DNA from: Chlorella sorokiniana
Taxonomy: Eukaryota > Chlorophyta > Trebouxiophyceae > Chlorellales > Chlorellaceae
Length of the DNA stretch: 64,000 nucleotides
NCBI GenBank assembly: GCA_025917655.1
Contig: CP084616.1
Location: forward strand, 1,550,001 to 1,614,000
Reading direction: 5' to 3'
Within the stretch, counting starts at the first letter, position 1, and the number at the start of each line of letters is the position of its first letter. The notes under the pieces were generated by a model. It did not search any database. It had not been told where the DNA came from and worked only from the letters and a program-made list of their open reading frames with translations. This document shows, one piece after another, positions 1 through 12,500 of this stretch. The position numbers were made by a program, and so were the translations under genes.

Positions 1-32
1 GGCGGCGTGCGGCGACGTGTGGCGGCGGAGGG

Positions 33-377
33 GTGGGGGCTGGTGGCCCCGCGCTGCAGAGGTGGCCCTTGCTGCTTCCAGCTTTCCTGCAGCAAGGCGG
101 CCCTGCCCCGCCCCCGCTGCTGCAGGTGTCGCTGGGACTCGTGCTGCCGACGCTGGTGGTGTGGCGCGCCCAGCTGCAAGCCGCGCGCGGGTTTGTGGCG
201 GAGCAGCGGGACGGGGGCTCCCGCCGCTGCGCCGAGTGGCGGCTCCAGTGCAGCCCCTACACCAGGCTGTGTCAGCCGGCGCTGGAGGCAGCCGACGTGT
301 TTGGGTGGGCAGGCACCACGCTGCTGGCCGCGCTGTGGTCGTTCCTGGCGGCGGTGACGTGGCAGGCCATGTCGTGA
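33..377 (+). CDS. 3' exon(s) of an unidentified membrane protein (partial)
   Basis: An open frame runs into the window from the left and ends with TGA at 375-377. It has two hydrophobic stretches, one near residues 30-45 (LLQVSLGLVLPTLVVW) and one near residues 93-110 (AGTTLLAALWSFLAAVTW), separated by a polar, Arg- and Cys-containing loop. This suggests the C-terminal end of a multi-pass membrane protein. A possible 3' splice site (CTGCTGCAG) ends at 126, so the true last exon may begin there. The family is not recognised and the gene is cut by the window edge. The next gene is convergent. Confidence is limited because two other frames are also open over this GC-rich stretch. Confidence 0.35.
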   Translation: MGAGGPALQRWPLLLPAFLQQGGPAPPPLLQVSLGLVLPTLVVWRAQLQAARGFVAEQRDGGSRRCAEWRLQCSPYTRLCQPALEAADVFGWAGTTLLAALWSFLAAVTWQAMS

Positions 378-875
378 CCACTGCTGCCACAGCGCGGTGA
401 GAAGTCTTTAAGGAATCTTGAGCGATTGCTGCTCGTCAATCGTACTTCATGAAATTTCTCCTGAAATTTCCAGGTCAATAAAATGTCGAAACGTCTGTCA
501 CAACCTGGCGCAATGCCTCCCTCGCCCTTTGTGGCAGTCCCTTGAATGCCTATGCTTTTTCAACCGTATGACTCATTCCTTTGCTCTAATGATAAAACGC
601 TGCCATGCACGCAAGTCCGAGGTACAACATAACTGTAGTGATGCCATGCACAGAGCAGCATAACAATGGCATGGCAATTCCAAATGCACAATGCACCAGG
701 GTTCTTGGCAATGGCTGTCGGGAGAATAGATTCGCATCGCAGTTCGGAAAGCCCTTCAGCGTGTGGAAGCAGGGGGAGCGACAAACGCAAGCGTAGCTCT
801 CCTGCAGAGGAGACCCTCCGCAGGGTGCATGAAACAGAAAACAGGTACACTTGGGCTCACAGCGGACTGCCTGCC

Positions 876-3800
876 TCACGGCGCACGGGCTGCAGCCCCG
901 TCGTTGGCGGCCCCGTCCTCCGCCAGCAGCGGGCGCTCCGCGTCGGGCAGCGCGGCTGCCGCGTGCGCAAAGCGCGCCACCGCCTTCTGCGACGCCTTCT
1001 TGAAGTTGAAGGTGAGCGCGATGGTGACGAGGGCCAGCCCCACCTGACCTTGCACAGAACGACGGGCACAGGGGCAAAGAGTGGCTGAGGCAGCAGCCGC
1101 AGGGCGCCGACGCTGCTTAGAGAAGGTGGGCAGGCTGCGGCGCAGCCGTGCCGGGAAGGAAGCCCGTTGCGTGTGCTTCACCCTCTGCAGCCTCGCCGCC
1201 CATCACCTCGCAGTTCACAGCGAACAGGCCCCACCACAGGCCTCGGATGCCCAGCCCACGGGGGAAGGCGAGGTAGTATGAGAGGGGGATGCCGAAGCAC
1301 CAGAACGAGGCGATGTTGGAGACTGCGGGGCAGGGAGACAGCAGGGTCGGTGCGCCGATGTGGGAGCAAGGCAGCAGCCAAGCAGAGGGCAGCAGGCAGC
1401 TGGCATGGGCAGCAGTGGCAGCAGCAGGGGCCGGGGGCACTTCAAGCAGCCGCTGTAACGGGGGGAGCCAGCAAGGCGGGCGGGATGCAGCGCGGCTCTC
1501 GGGCTGACTCACGAGCGCCCAGCTTCTGCGCACCGGCCCCCTGCAGGCAGCGTGGCGCGGCACCGCAGCGGGTGGTGAGCTGGCAGGGGAGGCCAGTGCA
1601 CACCCAACACGCACCCCCTGCGCCTGCTGCCCCCGCTGACGCCCACCTGAGCATGCCCTGCAGCCCCTCCCCCACACACACACCTCTGAGCAAGCCCTGC
1701 AGCACCCCCACCCCCTCCACCTCTACCCCCCCCCCCCCCCCCCCCACCCACACACACCTGAGCATGCCCTGCAGCACCGCTTCCTCTCCCCCCACACACA
1801 CACCTGAGCATGCCCTGCAGCACCGCTTCCTCTCCCCATAACACACACACCTGAGCATGCCCTGCAGCACCCCCAACCCCCTTCCACCTCCACCCCACCC
1901 CCACCCAGCTCGCACACACACCTGAGCATGCCCTGCAGCACCGCTTCCTCTCCCCATAACACACACACCTGAGCATGCCCTGCAGCACCGCTTCCTCTCC
2001 CCATAACACACACACCTGAGCATGCCCTGCAGCACCACATTGGTGCCGTCCCCGGCAGCGTGATGGCGAAGATGGGCATGAGCAGGGCGGTGGTGCTGAC
2101 CACGTCCGGGATGTTGGTGAACAGGCGCGGCCATTGCTGCGCCCCCGCAGCCAGCGCCACCCCCGCCGCCGCGGAGAGCACGAGGCCCAGGCTCTCGGCG
2201 GCCCAGGTGGCGCGCTTGGCCACGCCCGGGGTGCCCGCCCCCAGGGAGTTGCTGACGCGGATGCTGAGCGCCTGGGACAGGCCGCTGTACAGCATGAAGA
2301 TCATGCCGGTCTGCGGGGCAGGGTCGGGGTCGGGGGTCGGGGGTTGGGGGGGATGATGGCAGTAAAGGGAGCTACATCTCGACGGAGACCTTCTCGTGCA
2401 AACAATAAACGATGAATCCTCCCAGGCGCTGGGAAAGGCGCTGCGCTCAGCTGAAGCGAACCGCAAACACCACCAGCATGCAGGGCGTCCGCCTCAGCGC
2501 TGGCTGACTAGTGCAAGGCAAGCGTTTGAGGGCCGCAGATGGAGGCAGCGGGGCAAGCGTGTGAGGGCCGCAGATGAAGGCAGCGGGGCTGCGTGGGCGT
2601 GGCAGCGGGGCTGCGCAGGCGCAGCAGCAGCAGCCCACCCACCGTGTTGATTCCGATGCCGGCGGCCGCGAGCGTGACCTTTGCGTTGGGCAGCCAGCCG
2701 GCCATGAGGATGAGCGCCTCAAAAGTCCACCACTCCACACACACTGCAGAGGGATTGCCAGGCACCGCTCAAACCGCAGGCAGGCTGTGTTCGGAGAGGT
2801 GCGCAGCGCTCTAAAGTCCAAGGCTGTCACCAGGCAGCTTGGACCCCTCCAGCCTGCCCCGCCAGGCTGCCGGCTGCCGCCGCGCCCTGCAGGCTCTCAT
2901 TGCCCCGTCGTCTGCTGTCGCTGCACCCCACAAGCCTACGCCCTCTTCCTTCACCAACAACGTGAAGAGTCTGCCTCGCTGCTGCCTTCAACCCTGTCTA
3001 CCCCCCGCCCTTCCCCCCCAAAAAACCACCCACCCATGATGACGGAGGGCAGCGCGAAACGGAAGTACTGGGGCCAGCCGCTGAAGGCCTGGCGCGTCCA
3101 GCCGCCCCAGGTGCTCTTCTCCAGGTGGCGGCGGGAGCGGTCGCGGAACACGATGAAGCCGCCTGCAGGAGGCAGAGCGCGTGCGGAACAAGGGGGTTGT
3201 GGTTGTTGGTGATGACTACTGAAAATGGGGCGGGGTTGCGGTTAGGTGCCAGGTAAGCAGGATCGACAGGCGGCTGCCGCAAGGCCGGGCTGCTGTCAGC
3301 AACCTGTCGATGTCCCTGGCATCGGCATCAGGGTAACTTGCAAAAGGGAGCTGAAACGGCCTTCCGTGCGGCGCCGGACCCCCTGGCTGATCCCCCCCCC
3401 TCCCCCTGCGCCCTCCTCTTCCACTCCCCTGCCGCACCCCTCCACCCACCCAGGCAGGCAGCCATGAAGAACTGCACAGCGTCCACAGCGTAGGCTGCGC
3501 CCGCAAAGCCGAGGCCCAGGCGGAAGATGAGCAGCCAGTTGAGCAGCGGCGCCGCCAGCAGGGACAGCAGCGTGACGGCGGCCACGGGGCGCACGCAGCG
3601 CTGGGCCATCAGGTAGCTGCGGGGGAAGGGAGGCGAGACCAGCGCGTGGAACAAAGGGGTGCTTGGCCAGCCCACGCATGATGCGGCACGGTTTGGGGGA
3701 AGCCGCAGGCGCTGCTGGGGCCGCGGGCGCAGCCGCCACGTGTCGAATGATGGCGCAGCGTGCACAGCACGGCGGCGGCCACGCACCGCTTGAAGGCCTC

Positions 3801-4833
3801 CGACAGTCCCACGCAGTAGAGGGCGGGCAGCATGCGCAGGATGTAGCGAGCGGCCATGCCGGCGATGGCGGCGTCCTGCCCCGCCAGCAGCAGCAGGCGC
3901 TCGCTGCGCGTCCACAGCGCGGCCAGCGCCGCCGTCAGCAGCGTGACGATGAGCAGCGCGCGCTGCAGGACGACGCCCACCGAGCGGTACGCGCGTGCCC
4001 CGTACGCCTGGCCCGCCAGCGTCTCCATCGCGGCGCTGAAGCCGGTCAGCACGCTGAGCCCAGTCACGTTGAACAGCGACGTGGCCAGAATGGCGGCAGA
4101 CAGCTCCTCTGCTCCCAGGCTGGCGGCGGCGGCGGCGGCGGCGGGGGGTGGGTGGGTCGGGGCCAGGGACGGCATGAGGCATGGAGCGCAGGCCTGCGCA
4201 CGCCTCGTGCGTGCCAGCAAGGCTGGGCCTTCCATCGTGTGCAACACCGCTGGCCCTCTCCCAACCGTGGGGAAGACACTCTCGGAACACTGCGCTGGCT
4301 GCTCGCCGCTGCCTCCCCACCCCCATTCCACACTCATTCACACCACACCATTCTCAACCCCTCCCACCCTACCCTCCTGACCCCCTCCCACCCCACCCTC
4401 CTCTCCTCACCCCTCCCCGCCCCACCCAATCTCCGCCGCCCGCCGCCGCTCACCGCCCCACAAAGATGACGGTGACCTGAGCGATGCAGTAGCCGCAGAG
4501 GTTGGTGAGGGCCATGGGCAGGGCGAGGCGCAGCAGCGCGCCGCTCTCCAGCCGCCACGACCGCAGCAGCGGCGCGCGCTCCTCGGCCAGGAACGACTCG
4601 CGGCGGTCGACCAGGCTCAGCCGCTCCCCCTCGTCGCCCTCCTCGGCGTGCGTGGTCAGCGCGGCGCCCAGCTCCGGCTCCTGGCTGGCCTCGTCAAAGG
4701 CCTCCTCCCAGGCCGTCTTGGGCGGCGCGCCAAAGCCCGCCAGGAAGGGCGCCCCGGCGACGACATGGCGGCTGCACGCGGCGGCCGGCCGGCCCTGGGG
4801 TTGCGCCGCGCCCGCTCCTGCTGCTGCAAACAA
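876..4833 (-). CDS. MATE family efflux transporter
   Basis: Multidrug and toxin extrusion transporter, a 12-helix H+ or Na+ antiporter exporting organic cations or metabolites across the plasma, vacuolar or plastid membrane. About nine minus-strand exons follow plant MATE proteins in order. They are an acidic N-terminal tail ending in ALTNLCGYCIAQVTVIFVGR (~4815-4457), the NVTGLSVLTGFSAAMETLAGQAYGA block (~4115-3770), GLGFAGAAYAVD (~3610-3460), FSGWPQYFRFALPS (~3170-3036), WWTFEALILMAGWLPN (~2755-2640), SGLSQALSIRVSNSLGAG (~2314-2012), a 28-bp mini-exon encoding GAGAQKLGA (1510-1537), NIASFWCFGIPLSYYLAF (~1318-1200) and a C-terminal tail with TGA at 876-878. The start is unresolved: the first clear exon opens after a TTTGCAG acceptor at ~4820, and an ATG at 5009 could begin a leader exon. 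The frame slips by one base at a C run (2050-2053), where the conserved GDGTNVVLQG would need one more base, and the join to the mini-exon is also off phase. Confidence 0.85.
1640..2045 (-). repeat. Intronic minisatellite made of copied exon ends and 5' splice sites
   Basis: Eight copies of an exon-end unit lie here, the last (near 2012-2035) being the real end of a MATE exon. On the coding strand each unit reads close to GTGCTGCAGGGCATGCTCAG followed by GTGTGTGTG, a good 5' splice donor, then a purine-rich spacer. Most periods are about 46 bp. Some spacers are longer, including a pure C run at 1729-1744. Seven copies are therefore potential decoy donors. Each also carries a CTGCAG that could act as a 3' splice site, so the array could generate 11-nt micro-exons. 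Confidence 0.85.
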
Positions 4834-5593
4834 GCGGGGATGGCTGTGTCAGCGGGGCCGCCAGGCACGGGTGTCCTTGCAAATGGATGGGCGAGCGGTA
4901 TCGAAGCGGGCAGCAACAGCGCGGAAGCGGGGGCGGCGCCAGGGTTTCCCACACCGGGTGCCGGGGCACGTCGAGCGCTTTGCACCGCGGTCATCGCTGC
5001 TGGCATCATGTGACAAACCTTTCAGGACCGCCTGCGAGCCCTTGGGTCTCGGGCGTGAAGACGGCAGAGGGCTGCAGCACCGCCAGGGGCCTGGTCTATT
5101 TCAGGCGAGTATGTCTATCTGTAATCGACGCATTGGCGGGAGTGCAAGCCGTCCTAGGGTGGCCTCTTTCACAGTGCAGCGGTCCAGGTGGCCTGCTGCA
5201 CCCGGGATGGCGGGAAAATTAGGGATCGGGCTGTGGTGCCGGCAATTGCCCAATTTTATTGATCACAACCTGCAAGAGGGTGTGGGGCTCACCATCGACA
5301 CTCCATCAAATTGGGTGGGTAGGCGAAGCTCCTCACACATCCCCCCCTAGGCTATGATTATCGAGGCCGCGCATTTGGCAAGTACTCCCGGAAAAAATCA
5401 TTCTCGCGGGAGACAGCAGGGGATCTGGATTGGCCTGCAGGCCACGCCGCCAAAGCGGCCGCGCCGCTGTCAACGCTCGTGTGGATTTTGATTCCCTGCG
5501 CCGCAGGAACCCGCCGAGCACTGAGGACACGTTGGACCACCAGCCATCCCCGCAAGTTGCTGAGTTGCTGCCTGCTGTGGGTTGCACTGCGCC
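4834..5593. other. Shared 5' region between MATE and ENT genes
   Basis: The MATE and nucleoside-transporter genes diverge from this 760-bp stretch. It probably holds the MATE leader exon (ATG candidate at 5009) and both promoters. The segment 5180-5420 is AT-richer than its surroundings, with ATTTTATTGATCAC near 5250. No further gene is recognised. Confidence 0.4.
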
Positions 5594-8582
5594 ATGGCCG
5601 GCCCGCCGTCGACTCGACTCGCCTTCCTTTCCTACTTCCATCTCGGCTGCGCCGGCCTCTTCCCCCTGGAGCGCCCTCATCACCGCTGCCGACTTCTGGG
5701 AGAGCCAGTACCCGGTGCGCGGCAGCGGCCCGCCCAGCGCCCGGCCGCTGCTGCGCTTGCCACGGGCGGCGACGTGCTGCTTCCACCCGCCCGCCTGCTC
5801 CGGCCTGCAGGCAATGGCCCTGGGGCCCCGCCTCCGCAGGCAGCTCTCCCAAAGCAGCCTCAGCCGCAACGCCCTGCCCGTCTTTCGGCCTCACCTCCCT
5901 CCCACATCACACCCTGAACTTCCATGCTTTGGCTGCGCTCCCGCATTCCACTTTCCACACCCACCCTTCAGCTTCCCCTCTCCCCCCCATCCAGGGCCAC
6001 CACATGGACCGCCTGCTCACAGTGGCCTACCTCCCCACCAACCTGGCCACCCTGGCGCTGCTCATGCGCTCCCACCCCCGCCTGCCTCCCCGCCGCCGCA
6101 TCCCGGCCGGCTTGCTCGGCTACGCCGCAATCATGGGCGCCGTGCCGCTGCAGGCGAGCGCCGGCTGCGCCTGCCGCTTGCGTGGGTTGTGGGGCATCAC
6201 GTTTTGGCGCCTGCCGCTTGCGTGGGGTGTGAGGCATTGCATTTTGGCGCCTGCCGCTTGTGCGGGTCGCGAGGCATTGCAGGCAACGCGGGGCGGGGCT
6301 GCAGCGGGGGAAGCCTGCGCAGCCGCCATTTCAAGCCTGCCCGCTGGAGTTGGGCCACGAAGCAGCAATCGAGATACTTTCCGACGACGCGGTTGTTGTT
6401 GTCATTCAGGAGGGTCTCGAGTGGCTCGGCAGGTTCAAGTGCACGGCGTGGGGCCTCAGCGCGTCCTGCCCCCTCTGTTGCCGTTGCCGCAGGCCAGGCT
6501 GTTCCCCCCCCCCACCTGACGCTGCTGGCGCTGCTGCTGCTGGTGGCGGGGGCGGGGCGTGCGACGCACTGGCGCAGGGGGCCATGGTGCGGGTCGCCGT
6601 GCCGCCAACCGTGCCCGCTGGCGGCGGCTGCCCACACCCCGACTGCCTGTTGCTCGTGGCTGCCCATGCCCCGAGCTGTGCCTCCATGCCGCCCATGCCC
6701 CGAGCTGTGCCCACATGCCGCCCCTGCCCCTGCCATCACCCCGCCCACCCAACCCCTCCTCCTGCTCTGATAAAACGCAGTACGGGAGGCTGCTGGGCTG
6801 CCCACCGCCTCCTTCACCCGCGCCTTGACCTCCGGCGCCAGCCTGGCGGGGTGGCGGTGGCCCTGCTGCGCCTGGCCACCAAGGCCACCCTGCCCGACAC
6901 GCCAGAGGGGCTGCGCAGGGGGCCACCCTCTATTTCCTGCTGGCCGCAGCCGTGTGCGCGGCGGCGGCAGGCGTGCACGCCCTGGTGCTGCCGCGCCTGG
7001 CGGCCGTGCGGTACTACAAGGCGGCGGCGGCGGAGGCCGCTGCGGCCGGTGGCGGCGAGGCGGCGGCAGAGGCCGGCCTGGACGGCCAGCCTCGGCAGCA
7101 CGGCGTCGTCGACCCGTTCCTGTCGCCAGCTGGCAAGGCGGCCACGGCGGCGGCAGCCGCCGGGTACATGGAGCTGGCCCGCACGCCGCCGCGCACGCCG
7201 CCGCCCGGCAGCCCCACCGCGGGCGACCGGCGGCGCAGCCTCGGCTCGCCCACCGGCCCGGCCGCCTTGCACCACCGCCACCCCACGGCGCAGCGCACCC
7301 CGCGCCGTCGCTCTCCCCCGGCCGGGTCAGCGTTGCCCGAGGGGCTGCCAGGGGGTCATCTCTGCGGTACGGCCCGCGCCGAGCGTGCAGCGTACTGCCG
7401 GGCCCCGCCGCCGCCCTCCACCTACGGCAAGGTGCTCAACCGCATGTGGAAGGTGGCCGCAACGCTGGTTTTCACCTTTGCGTGAGTAACCGTCACTTGC
7501 TGCCCATTAACTGTGCTTTCTGGGGTGCTGCCTGCTGCCTGCGGTTTTGCCTGATGCCCCGTCCGATGCTCATGCTGCTGCTGTTGCTGGTGTTGCCGCG
7601 GTGTTGGCCAGAGGGAAGCCCGCGGGCCGCTGCCGCCGCCTCCTCCATGTCGCCGCTGCTGCGCCCTCTCCCAACTCGGTCACCCGCTCTGCAAGCCCCT
7701 TTGCACCTGAACCCCACAACCAGCCTACGCCCTGCCTTGCCGCACCCTCAAGCTGGCATCCTCCCGCGTTTCAACATCTCCCGCGCCCCCCCCCCCCCTT
7801 GACCCCCACCACATACACCCTCTCACACACACCCCACACCCACACGCACCCACGCCACCCCTCCTGCAGCGTCACCCCACCCCGTACCCCCCACCCCCCC
7901 CCCCCCCCCCACCCCCACCCCCACACACATGCCGCCTCCTGCAGTGTCACCCCGCCCCTTACATCCCCACCCCCCTGCCCTCCTGCAGAGTCACGCTCAC
8001 CATCTTCCCGGGGTGCTCGCTGAGGACCAGCACTCGCAGCGCCTGGGCAGCTGGTACCCCGAGCTGCTCATCGCCGCCTATGCGGTGTCCGAGTGGCTGG
8101 GCAAGAACGCGCCCGGGTGGCGGCGCTGCGCGTGCGGTGGGGCTCCGCGCTGCTGGCGGTGGCTGTCGCCCGCGCCGCGTTTGTGCCCGCCTTCCGCATC
8201 GCTGCGGAGCGCGGCGCGGGGCCCCGTGGTGGGCGGCCTCACGCTGGCGCTGGGCCTCTCCAACGGCTGGCTCACCTCCTGTGCCATGATGGTGCGGCCA
8301 GGGATGGAGAGCGCGCTGCCAGCCAGCTGGCAGCTCGCTGCCATGACGCGCTGCCTCTGCTTGCCACCGCTTGGGGCACGGGGTGCTGCTCGCATCATGC
8401 GAGCGGCCTGCTCGCTGAGCTGCGCATCCCACCACTGGTCCTCCCCCGTTCTCTGCCTGCAGGCCGCCCCTGCGGGGCTGCACGGCGCCGCCGCCGCCGG
8501 CATGGCGGGCACCATCGCCCTCTTTGCTCTGGTGCTGGGCCTCAACTGCGGCGCGCTGCTCAGCTTCGCCTGGCTGCTGTGA
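5594..8582 (+). CDS. Equilibrative nucleoside transporter (ENT/SLC29 family)
   Basis: Predicted 11-helix facilitator for nucleosides or nucleobases. The ATG at 5594 opens the ENT N-terminus (LAFLSYFHLGCAGLFP, then WSALITAADFWESQYP). Later exons give HHMDRLLTVAYLPTNLATLALLMR (5995-6152), a helix LLALLLLVAGAG (~6490-6570), and the family hallmark GASLAGVAVALLRLATKATLPDTPEGLRR (6826-6920). A long Ala/Gly/Pro-rich cytosolic loop, which varies in ENTs, precedes YGKVLNRMWKVAATLVFTFA (7424-7483, donor GTGAGT). The last exons give VTLTIFPG, WYPELLIAAYAVSEWLGK, the ENT signature LALGLSNGWLTSCAMM (~8240-8290), and a final helix with TGA at 8580-8582. Single-base slips in short runs occur at 5662-5666 (one C too many for FPWSALITAAD), near 8010 and near 8130-8220. 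The domain order is complete, so sequence error is more likely than a pseudogene. The intron after 6152 would use a GC donor (CAG/GCGAGC). Confidence 0.8.
6169..6290 (+). repeat. 40-bp tandem repeat in an ENT intron
   Basis: Three head-to-tail copies start at 6169, 6209 and 6249, each opening GCCTGCCGCTTG. The third diverges at its 3' end. A further near-duplicate pair of about 30 bp (CATGCCCCGAGCTGTGCC) lies at 6664-6712 in the next intron. Confidence 0.8.
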
Positions 8583-9512
8583 CGGCGGCGAGCCGAGCGG
8601 CAAGCTCGCCAAATGGCAGCAGCAGCTACCGAAGAGACCTGATGAGAGTTCGGCAGTTGCCGGTGCACTGACCCAGTGCCTGGCTGCTGCTGACGCAGGT
8701 GGCAGCCTTGTTGTTGCGTGTGAGCGGCATGCGGCGGTCGACAGCTGCTGCAGTTTTCCTGTCCTGATTTTTCCAACCTGTTCCTAAGAACTGTTGACCA
8801 GACTTCCCGCTGCTCCTCGGCCTTTTTGTTCTCTGAAGCCCCTCACCTGCGTGTGCCTTCCTGCCGAAGAGAGAGACAGAGAAAGAGCAACATCACAGCG
8901 AAAAGGGCCATCATTGAGGTCAGGCAAGCACATGAAGTGGAGGGAACAGCAGAATGGCATCTCACCATCACAATCGTCATTTTGGGGAATCACACCATTG
9001 TACAAGGCAGGCAAGGTTTGCAACAGCAGTATTGAGAGAAGCAGGCAGGGCAGGGGGCAGGCCGGATTGCGCCGGCACCCAGCGAGAGGGGCACACCGGG
9101 CGGGGACTTTGCATGGTCTGCTTGTGCTGCCGCGGGCACCTGCTGGGTTAACAGCTAAGTGCTGACCATGAATATGGAAGGTGCGCAATGTGCAACACAT
9201 TCACAAAAGCATGCCACAAGCATCACGCCCAGAGCAACGCAAGAAATGCGGCTTGAATGCTGCCGCCAGGCTGGTGGTGGCCAGGCCGGAAATCCCGAGG
9301 CCAGGCTTCAGCCAACATATGACGGCGCAAACGCAATCCTACTTGCTTGCATTTGGTGACGAACAGTGTCCTGCGCTCCCAAGCCTTTCGCGTTGGAAGC
9401 AGGGCTTTTTCCCTTCTGCAGAATGGCCCCCGAGACCCCTTCCGCCACTTAATTCGATTGCTGCGTCCGTGAATTATTGTTCGGAGTCTATTGGCTGCAA
9501 GCCGCTGTCGCC
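8583..9512. other. Intergenic region between ENT and F-box/LRR genes
   Basis: This 930-bp stretch lies between two plus-strand genes and has lower GC than its neighbours. It should contain the ENT 3' UTR and the F-box gene promoter. I see no coding exon, RNA gene or repeat. Confidence 0.5.
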
Positions 9513-12500
9513 ATGTCGGCCTGGGCAAGCGCGGGCGCGGTGCCGTCGGGCGAGCAGGGCAGCTGCACCCCGGTGCAGGGCCCTGATGCGCTGCCAGAAG
9601 CGCTGCAGGAGGAGATATGTCGCTCCTACCTCACGCTGCACAGCCTGGCCGTAGCGTCTGCTGTCTGCCGCCGCTGGCGCGCCCCTCAGCAAGGTGACTT
9701 TTCTGTCGTTGCCACCTGCGCCTGAGCTCAGCCAGCATCTCTGCTTTTCAGCTCCCTTCGTTCATTGGCTTTGAACCAGCTCTGTCACGTCGCAGATGGC
9801 GCTGGAGCACAAGCGGGAGATGAGCGCCGCGGACCTCCCCACCTGGCTGCACACCACAACTGCCTGCTGCTGGGTGGCGGCTGCGAGGGCGGCGGCGGTC
9901 CCCGGCAGGCGCCCGACGCGGCGACGCATCCTCGGCTACGTTCCGGCGGCGCTGCATTATGCTAGGTGGGACTGGGGGCAGATGGGGCAGGCAGAGAGAG
10001 CGTGGGCAGCGCCGAGGGCGACGGCCTGCCAGTGTATGTGGCGATGCCAGAGACCCAGGCGGCCGTGGCTCCCCATCCACCCCTCCTCCTGCAGCCAGCA
10101 CTGCCGCTCCCTGCAGCAGCTGCACCTGGAGCTGCCGCCGCCGTCGGCGCCGCTGTCGGGGCGGCCGCCGCCGTGGCGCGTGCCCTCGCCGGGGGCCCCT
10201 CGCGCCCGCCGCCCCCGCCGCCGCGCTGGCCGCCGCGGCTGCCGACGTGGGGTGCCCCCCGTGGACGGCTACATCGTCAAGCTGTTGGCGCAGAGCTGCC
10301 CCCGCCTGAGCAGCCTGCGACTGGTGAATGTGACCAACAACGCCGCCATCAGCCGGCTGGTGGGCGCCGTGTGTGGGTGTGGGTGTGTGGGTGGGGGAGG
10401 GGGTTGTGCGCCGTACAGAGCAGAGCATGCAACGCTGTGCTTGACCCTCAAGAGTCGGTTGTGAGCGGCAGCCAAGGAGCGCGCTGCTGCGACAAAGGCA
10501 GTATGGCTGCGTGGGGACAACTTACATGCAGCAGCATGGCGGATGGCAGCCATACGCTGGGCACTGCCAGTTGGGCTCAGGCCTGGGTGGCGGAACCACA
10601 CGCCCACAAACACGCCCACATGCCCCTGTCTCCTAATACCCACGCGTGCGTAATCTCCCCCTCCCCTCTTCACACACCCACAATCACCCCCCTTGCACAT
10701 TGCAGGTGCGCCTCAACGACAGCTGCCTGGCCCTGCTGGCGCGCTGCTGCCCGCTGCTGGAGGAACTGGTGCTGGGTGGGTGGCTGTGGTGGGGTGGTGT
10801 GTGCGTGTTTGGCTGCTGCTGCTGCGCTGCTCATGACCTGGTTTGTGTGTACTTGTATGGTAGTGGTGGTGGTGGTGGCGGTGTGAGGGAATGCCGGGCT
10901 GGCTGCACGGCGGGTTGTGGGTGGCTGCCAAAGAGCCGGTGCTCGGCCTGTGTGGGGGCGGGGGCCAGGGGACTCCTGGCTGGCTGCCTGCGGGCAGCAT
11001 GCTGCTGCCGGCTGCAGAGCAGGGCTCCATCGCTGACCCGCCTGCCCTTTCCAAAGCTCCTCCCCGCCGCCATTCCTCCCCCTTTCCTCCGTCGCTTGCC
11101 TCCTCCTGCACCAAACGACGCCTGCGCCCCCTGTCGGCCAATGCACCGACGCTGCACGCCCGCTGGCCTGCTAGCAGGCCACCGCGGCGGTGAGGAGTGC
11201 ATGTGGAACCCGGCCGCCGCTTTCTACCTGGAGGATGTGACGGATGCCGGGCTGACCGCGCTGGCCCAGCACGCCCCCCTCCTCCCCGCCTCGCCCTGCT
11301 GCGCTGCTCCCGCGTGGGCGACGCCGGGCTGGCGGCGGTGGCGCGCTCCTGCCGCCAGCTCACCTCGCTGCAGCTGGCAGACTGCCCGGGGCTCAGCGAG
11401 AGGGCGCTGGTGGAGGTGCGGCGCTGCCTGGCCGGCCGCCTGGCTGGCCGGCTGGCTGGGCTCCCTCCCGCTGCTCGCCTCCGCCCCTGGCGCTGTCTCT
11501 TGGCCTTGTGCTCTGTGACCGCCCCTGTTTGCCCGCTGGCCAGCCCTTCGCCTCCTGCGTGGCTGCCTGGGCCAGCCCACACCCTGCGGCGCCGCCCCCT
11601 GCTCGCTGCGTTCCTCTGTGCGCGCCTGCCTTCACCGCACGCGGTGCCGAGCCGCCGCCCGCGTGCTGCGCGCAGGTCGGGGAGCACTGCCCGGGGCTGC
11701 GGGCGCTGGACTGCACCGTGGCGCGGCGCAGCTCGGGCCTGCTGCTGATGGGGGAGGAGGGGGAGCAGGTGAGAATGTGGTGGTGGTGGTGGTGGTGGTG
11801 GGGGTGGGGGGGGCAGAATGAGGGGAAGGTAGTTTTGTGGAACCCGCCACGATTTTCCAGAGTGCGGCCATGCGGCAGGCCGTCTGCTCTTGGTGTTTGT
11901 CAGTAGCGCCCTCTCGAGCAGCCCCCCGCGCCCCCCTCCCCCCACACACACACCACTGCACACACACACAGCAGCAGCAGCTGGGCTTCCGCGCGCTGTT
12001 CACCGTCGCCGCCAATTGCCCGCGCCTGGAGCGCCTGTCGGTGTGCGAGGAAGGCCTGGAGGCACCCGTGCTCGACGACGACGCGATCCTGGTGCTGGCC
12101 CACGGCTGCACCCGCCTCCGCTCCCTGGCCCTGCTGCACTGCGGCGGCGTGACGGACGCGGGCGCCTCCGCGCTGGCCTGCCGCTGCAAGGCCCTGCAGG
12201 TGCCTCCTGCCGTGCTTTTTTGCTTTTTTGGTTTCTTTTTAACTTCTTTTGTTGGGAGGGGGGATGTGTGTGCTGAGGCTGTGTGTTGGGTGCCGTTCCA
12301 GCCGCACCAGCCAGCCAGCGGTTTGCTCGCGCGGCTCCCTCTTTGTGCTGCTCCTGCCTCTCCCTCCCTGCTCAACCCCGCGTGCGCACACGTATGCATA
12401 CGCAGCACACGCACTGCGACAAACAACCGCCCTTTCTTACTCACCACTGCGCACACACGCACACACACGCCGACCCACATGTGCTCACAACCCCCATCAC

